A stretch of DNA of 64,000 nt, from contig SAQR01000033.1 of the NCBI GenBank assembly GCA_004020365.1, positions 1 to 64,000 on the forward strand, read 5' to 3'. The translations under genes were made by a program, and so were the position numbers. The notes beneath the pieces were generated by a model. That model ran no database searches. It was not told where the DNA came from and saw nothing but the letters and a program-made list of their open reading frames with translations. Positions 63,868 to 64,000 of this stretch are shown here, in pieces; within the stretch, counting starts at the first letter, position 1; the number at the start of each line of letters is the position of its first letter. The DNA is from Mesorhizobium sp. (GTDB taxonomy: Bacteria; Pseudomonadota; Alphaproteobacteria; Rhizobiales; Rhizobiaceae).

Positions 63868-64000
63868 ATGAAGCTACGGCTTCTCATCAGAATTGTCGCG
63901 CCACTGAGGGGTAGTAGCCCCGCGGACGCCGCCAGCATTGCCGGAACGGATCGCCGAACCTTGCTCGACTAGGTGCGGCGCTCCGACAAGCCGGACGGAA
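63868..64000 (+). pseudogene. IS630-family transposase N-terminal fragment
   Basis: From an ATG at 63868 the frame reads IVAPLRGSSPADAASIAGTD, RRTLLD, stop, VRRSDKPDG. The SPADAA...RRTL-DWVRR pattern is the helix-turn-helix start of IS630 transposases, with the usual Trp replaced by a TAG stop. It runs off the window. Confidence 0.6.

Noticed and set aside
1-64000. CRISPR arrays, tRNA or rRNA genes, nod boxes and NifA/sigma-54 sites
   Set aside because: I looked for spaced direct repeats, cloverleaf sequences and the known promoter consensus patterns and found none convincing; a model-based scan would be needed to exclude them.

Overview
The window is accessory DNA from an alphaproteobacterium of the order Rhizobiales, most likely a symbiosis island or symbiotic plasmid of a Mesorhizobium, Sinorhizobium or Rhizobium type organism. 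The evidence is the GC-rich codon use, the dense and nested IS elements (IS3, IS110, IS630, IS6, IS66, IS21, ISNCY), and many uptake and catabolic genes mixed with broken relatives. From memory only, not compared here, the mix of a family-3 amino-acid transporter, M20 and M24 hydrolases, a threonine-dehydratase-like gene, an ornithine-cyclodeaminase-like gene and a peptide transporter recalls the y4tE-y4tS region of the NGR234 symbiotic plasmid. I saw no tRNA, rRNA or CRISPR array.

Layout. 1-2.5 kb: a dead IS3-family element split by an IS110-family element. 2.5-2.9 kb: an IS630 remnant. 3.2-4.9 kb: a frameshifted MFS exporter. 5.0-11.9 kb: two M20 amidohydrolases, an ectoine-hydrolase/creatinase-like M24 protein plus a remnant of another, and eutB-eutC-like genes. 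11.9-14.6 kb: IS3/IS6 scraps, a polysaccharide deacetylase and a CapA-like pseudogene. 14.8-18.0 kb: an amino-acid ABC transporter whose binding protein and one permease are broken. 18.5-19.0 kb: an IS66 scrap. 19.1-25.2 kb: an ehuBCDA-like ectoine transporter, an M24 aminopeptidase-type gene and a broken doeB. 26.1-33.4 kb: an amidase plus a five-gene peptide ABC transporter. 33.85-36.36 kb: a complete IS66 element with an 8-bp target duplication. 36.6-40.6 kb: a polyamine-type ABC transporter with fused permeases. 41.4-50.5 kb: an Lrp regulator, etfAB, purU, a dimethylglycine/sarcosine-dehydrogenase-like gene, an aldehyde dehydrogenase and a divergent M24 gene. 50.9-54.6 kb: a decayed ISNCY-type element split by a complete IS21 with a 5-bp target duplication. 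55.3-62.4 kb: a second peptide ABC transporter with fused ATPases and an amidohydrolase. 63.1-64 kb: a SET-domain protein and the start of an IS630 remnant.

How the genes fit together. The common theme is capture and breakdown of nitrogen-rich small molecules of the rhizosphere or nodule: ectoine/hydroxyectoine (ehu, eutB, eutC, doeA-like, doeB remnant), short peptides and amides, polyamine-like compounds and N-methylated amino acids. The most coherent unit is a minus-strand run ALDH - DMGDH/SARDH - PurU - EtfB - EtfA. It could oxidise N-methyl groups, send electrons to ETF and dispose of folate-bound one-carbon units. A divergent creatinase-like gene lies upstream and a convergent Lrp/AsnC gene downstream. 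Several modules are decaying while neighbours stay intact, so the region appears to be a mosaic of active and dying catabolic cassettes.
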